Source: Ichthyophthirius multifiliis
Lineage: Eukaryota > Ciliophora > Oligohymenophorea > Hymenostomatida
Direction: 5' to 3'
DNA: 51,101 nt
Assembly: GCF_000220395.1 (NCBI RefSeq)
Contig: NW_004086061.1
Location: forward strand, 1 to 51,101
Positions 49,387-51,101 of the stretch are shown here, piece by piece; within the stretch, counting starts at the first letter, position 1, and each line of letters begins with the position of its first letter. The position numbers and the translations under genes were made by a program. The notes beneath the pieces are model-generated. The model had not been told where the DNA came from. It was given only the letters and a program-made list of their open reading frames with translations, and did not search any database.

Positions 49387-50500
49387 GCTAAGAAAAAAGC
49401 TGTTAAAAAAATAATATTAGATTTATTAATTTATTATATTTAAAATTAAATATAAAATAAGTATATTGTTAATAAAATATAGTATTTTTAACTTAATAGA
49501 ATATTTAACTTAGTTGTTTAAAAATAATTAATTTTAAACAAAAAATTGATAAAATATTTTTGAAAAATAAATTTAATTTTATATGAATTTAATTTTTATT
49601 AAAAATATTAATTTTAAATTAAAAAATTACCTGAAATCAAATTAATATTAATTTTAGAAAAAATATTTTAAGAATATCTTTGTTTTTTAAAAAATAAAAT
49701 AATAATATAAAAAAAAAATTAAATTAAATATATAAAAAAAACTTAAATTAGATGTTTATACATATTTTAAGAATAAAAATAAATAAATTTTATATAAATG
49801 TATTTAAATAATAAAAAAAAAAAAATTAATTATATAAAATTAAATATATTTGTACAAAATAATTGTATATTTTTAATAAATTTATATATAAATTTATTTA
49901 TAAATATATAAATATATATCTATATAAATAAATAAATATAATATATATATTATTTATATATATATATAATTTTAATTATTTTTATAAATATTTTTTTATA
50001 AATTAATTTTTATTTTTATATCAATTTATATTAATTATTTATATATTTATTTTCATTCGAATTATAAATATATTTTAATTAATATATATTCTTTAATACT
50101 TTTTTTCAATTTTTTATACATTTTTTTTTAAATATTTTTATTTTTTTAAACAAAAATTATATATTTTTATATATTTTTCCATATTTTTTTATTTTATACA
50201 TTTATTTATATTAATTTTTTTTTTCTACACGATTCCACGATTCTTTTATTTTTCATCATATTAATTTTTTTTTTTTTAATTATCCTTATAAATTAAGTAA
50301 AAGAATTTTTATCCTATTAATATTTTTTTTTTTAATATTAATAAATATATATTTTTTCTATTTTACATACAAATAGTTTTTTATTAATATTAAATTTAAC
50401 AATTTATATATTTTTTTTTATTTATATATTTAAAAATTTTAATTTAATATTAATTCTATTATTTCAATTTTTTTTTTTATATTTAATCATTTATTAAAAA
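49387..50500. other. Long A/T-rich region
   Basis: Nearly pure A/T with no frame or fold that I can support, apart from a short mixed patch near 50224-50250. Confidence 0.55.
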
Positions 50501-51101
50501 TAATTTCAATATTATTTTAATTAATTTATATCTTAATCCTTTTGGAATTATTATAATTTCTCTATCATATAAAATATCCTTATCAGATATTTATTTGTAT
50601 TGTAATTTTATTTATTTTTATATTGAAAAACATGGTTTATATTTAATAAATATAAACATTTTTTTAAAATATTTCTATTGAAAATTTCTATGGCGCATAT
50701 GTTTTAGATTATCTTTAGTTTTTTTTACTATTTTAAAGTTCGATCCAATCGAAATCTTTTTTAATGATATATTTTATAATGTAAAAATAAAAGAAATATA
50801 TTATTTAAATTATGCTAATTTCATTTATATATATTTTTATATATTTTTTATTATAAATTTTTTAAAAATATATTAATATTTTAATTTTATTGTTTATATA
50901 TTATTTTATTTTATTTTCTTTATTTTTTTGTTAAAATTAAATTTAAACAAAATGTCTATTATTAATTTTTTCAAAATATTTTTTTAGTTTACAGAATTTT
51001 TAAATAAAAATTACAGAAATATTTATATTATATTACATGCTCAAATACTTTTTTTATTATAAAACAATATTTTATCAATAATAATTAAACGTCACATACA
51101 T
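50500..51101 (-). CDS. Partial unidentified gene entering from the right edge
   Basis: On the minus strand from the window edge: a frame with VCDVQLLLIKYCFIIKKVFE and NFYLKILQTKK, a one-base break at the T7 run 50979-50985, then apparently an intron ending near 50769. The next segment reads DFDWIELQNSKKNQRQSKTY and APQKFSIEIFQKN, followed by an intron-like A/T stretch (GT..AG, about 82 nt) and DILYDREIIIIPKGLRYKL. Composition is protein-like but I recognise no family, the 5' end is outside the window and the stop is not placed. Confidence 0.4.

Noticed and set aside
1-51101. Transposons, LTR or virus-like elements, CRISPR arrays, telomeric G4T2/C4A2 repeats, bacterial operons
   Set aside because: No terminal repeats, transposase, reverse transcriptase, capsid or integrase motifs, spaced repeats or telomere tracts were seen; the repeats present are simple A/T microsatellites.

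Overview
The window looks like a macronuclear segment of an oligohymenophorean ciliate (my inference: a hymenostome such as Ichthyophthirius or a relative). It is extremely A+T-rich, and its conserved proteins read through only if TAA and TAG mean glutamine and TGA is the sole stop. Every gene whose end I could place stops at TGA. Most introns are short (about 42-130 nt), very A/T-rich and bounded GT..AG; a few are 200-510 nt and many carry (TA)n runs. Read with the standard code, almost every gene here dissolves into fragments. I see no operons, phage, transposon, CRISPR array, retroelement or telomere.

Layout, left to right: TRAPPC3/BET3 (+, cut by the left edge); an unidentified protein, a long coiled-coil protein, a poly-Q protein and an SK-like K+ channel (all -); a kinesin-like protein (+); a tiny protein (-) and an unidentified 156-residue protein (+); a TBC Rab-GAP and an ARL6-like GTPase (-); an IQ-motif/RCC1 protein (+); a five-exon coiled-coil protein, a CDKL kinase and a ten-exon two-RRM protein (-); tRNA-Glu(UUC) (+); an unidentified protein (-); a Rab GTPase (+); intron-containing tRNA-Tyr(GUA) (+); a degenerate SOD-like protein (-); a coiled-coil protein with a decayed kinesin motor (+); an HSA/SANT-like Eaf1/EP400-type protein with a huge Q-rich tail (+); an unidentified poly-N protein (-); PLAA/Doa1 (+); a DUSP-USP deubiquitinase (-); V-ATPase subunit a (+); and three weaker gene models near the right edge.

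Functionally this is an ordinary eukaryotic mixture, but several themes recur. Membrane traffic: TRAPPC3, TBC1D13-like, Rab, ARL6, V-ATPase a. Cilia and microtubules: CDKL, ARL6/BBS3, two kinesin-like proteins, several coiled-coil proteins. Ubiquitin: PLAA and the USP, which are convergent neighbours 120 bp apart.

The most striking signal is a repeated frame break. In about ten genes the conserved frame is lost by exactly one base inside an A or T homopolymer, nearly always as if one base were missing. This is either systematic homopolymer undercalling in the assembly or real -1 slippage (ribosomal or transcriptional). Other points of interest are two kinesin-like proteins with decayed motor domains, a Rab with Leu at the catalytic Gln position, a SOD-like fold lacking most metal ligands, and poly-Q tracts written mostly in reassigned stop codons. 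Gene ends at TGA, exon phases and total lengths were checked by hand; homology calls are from memory of family motifs, not from searches.
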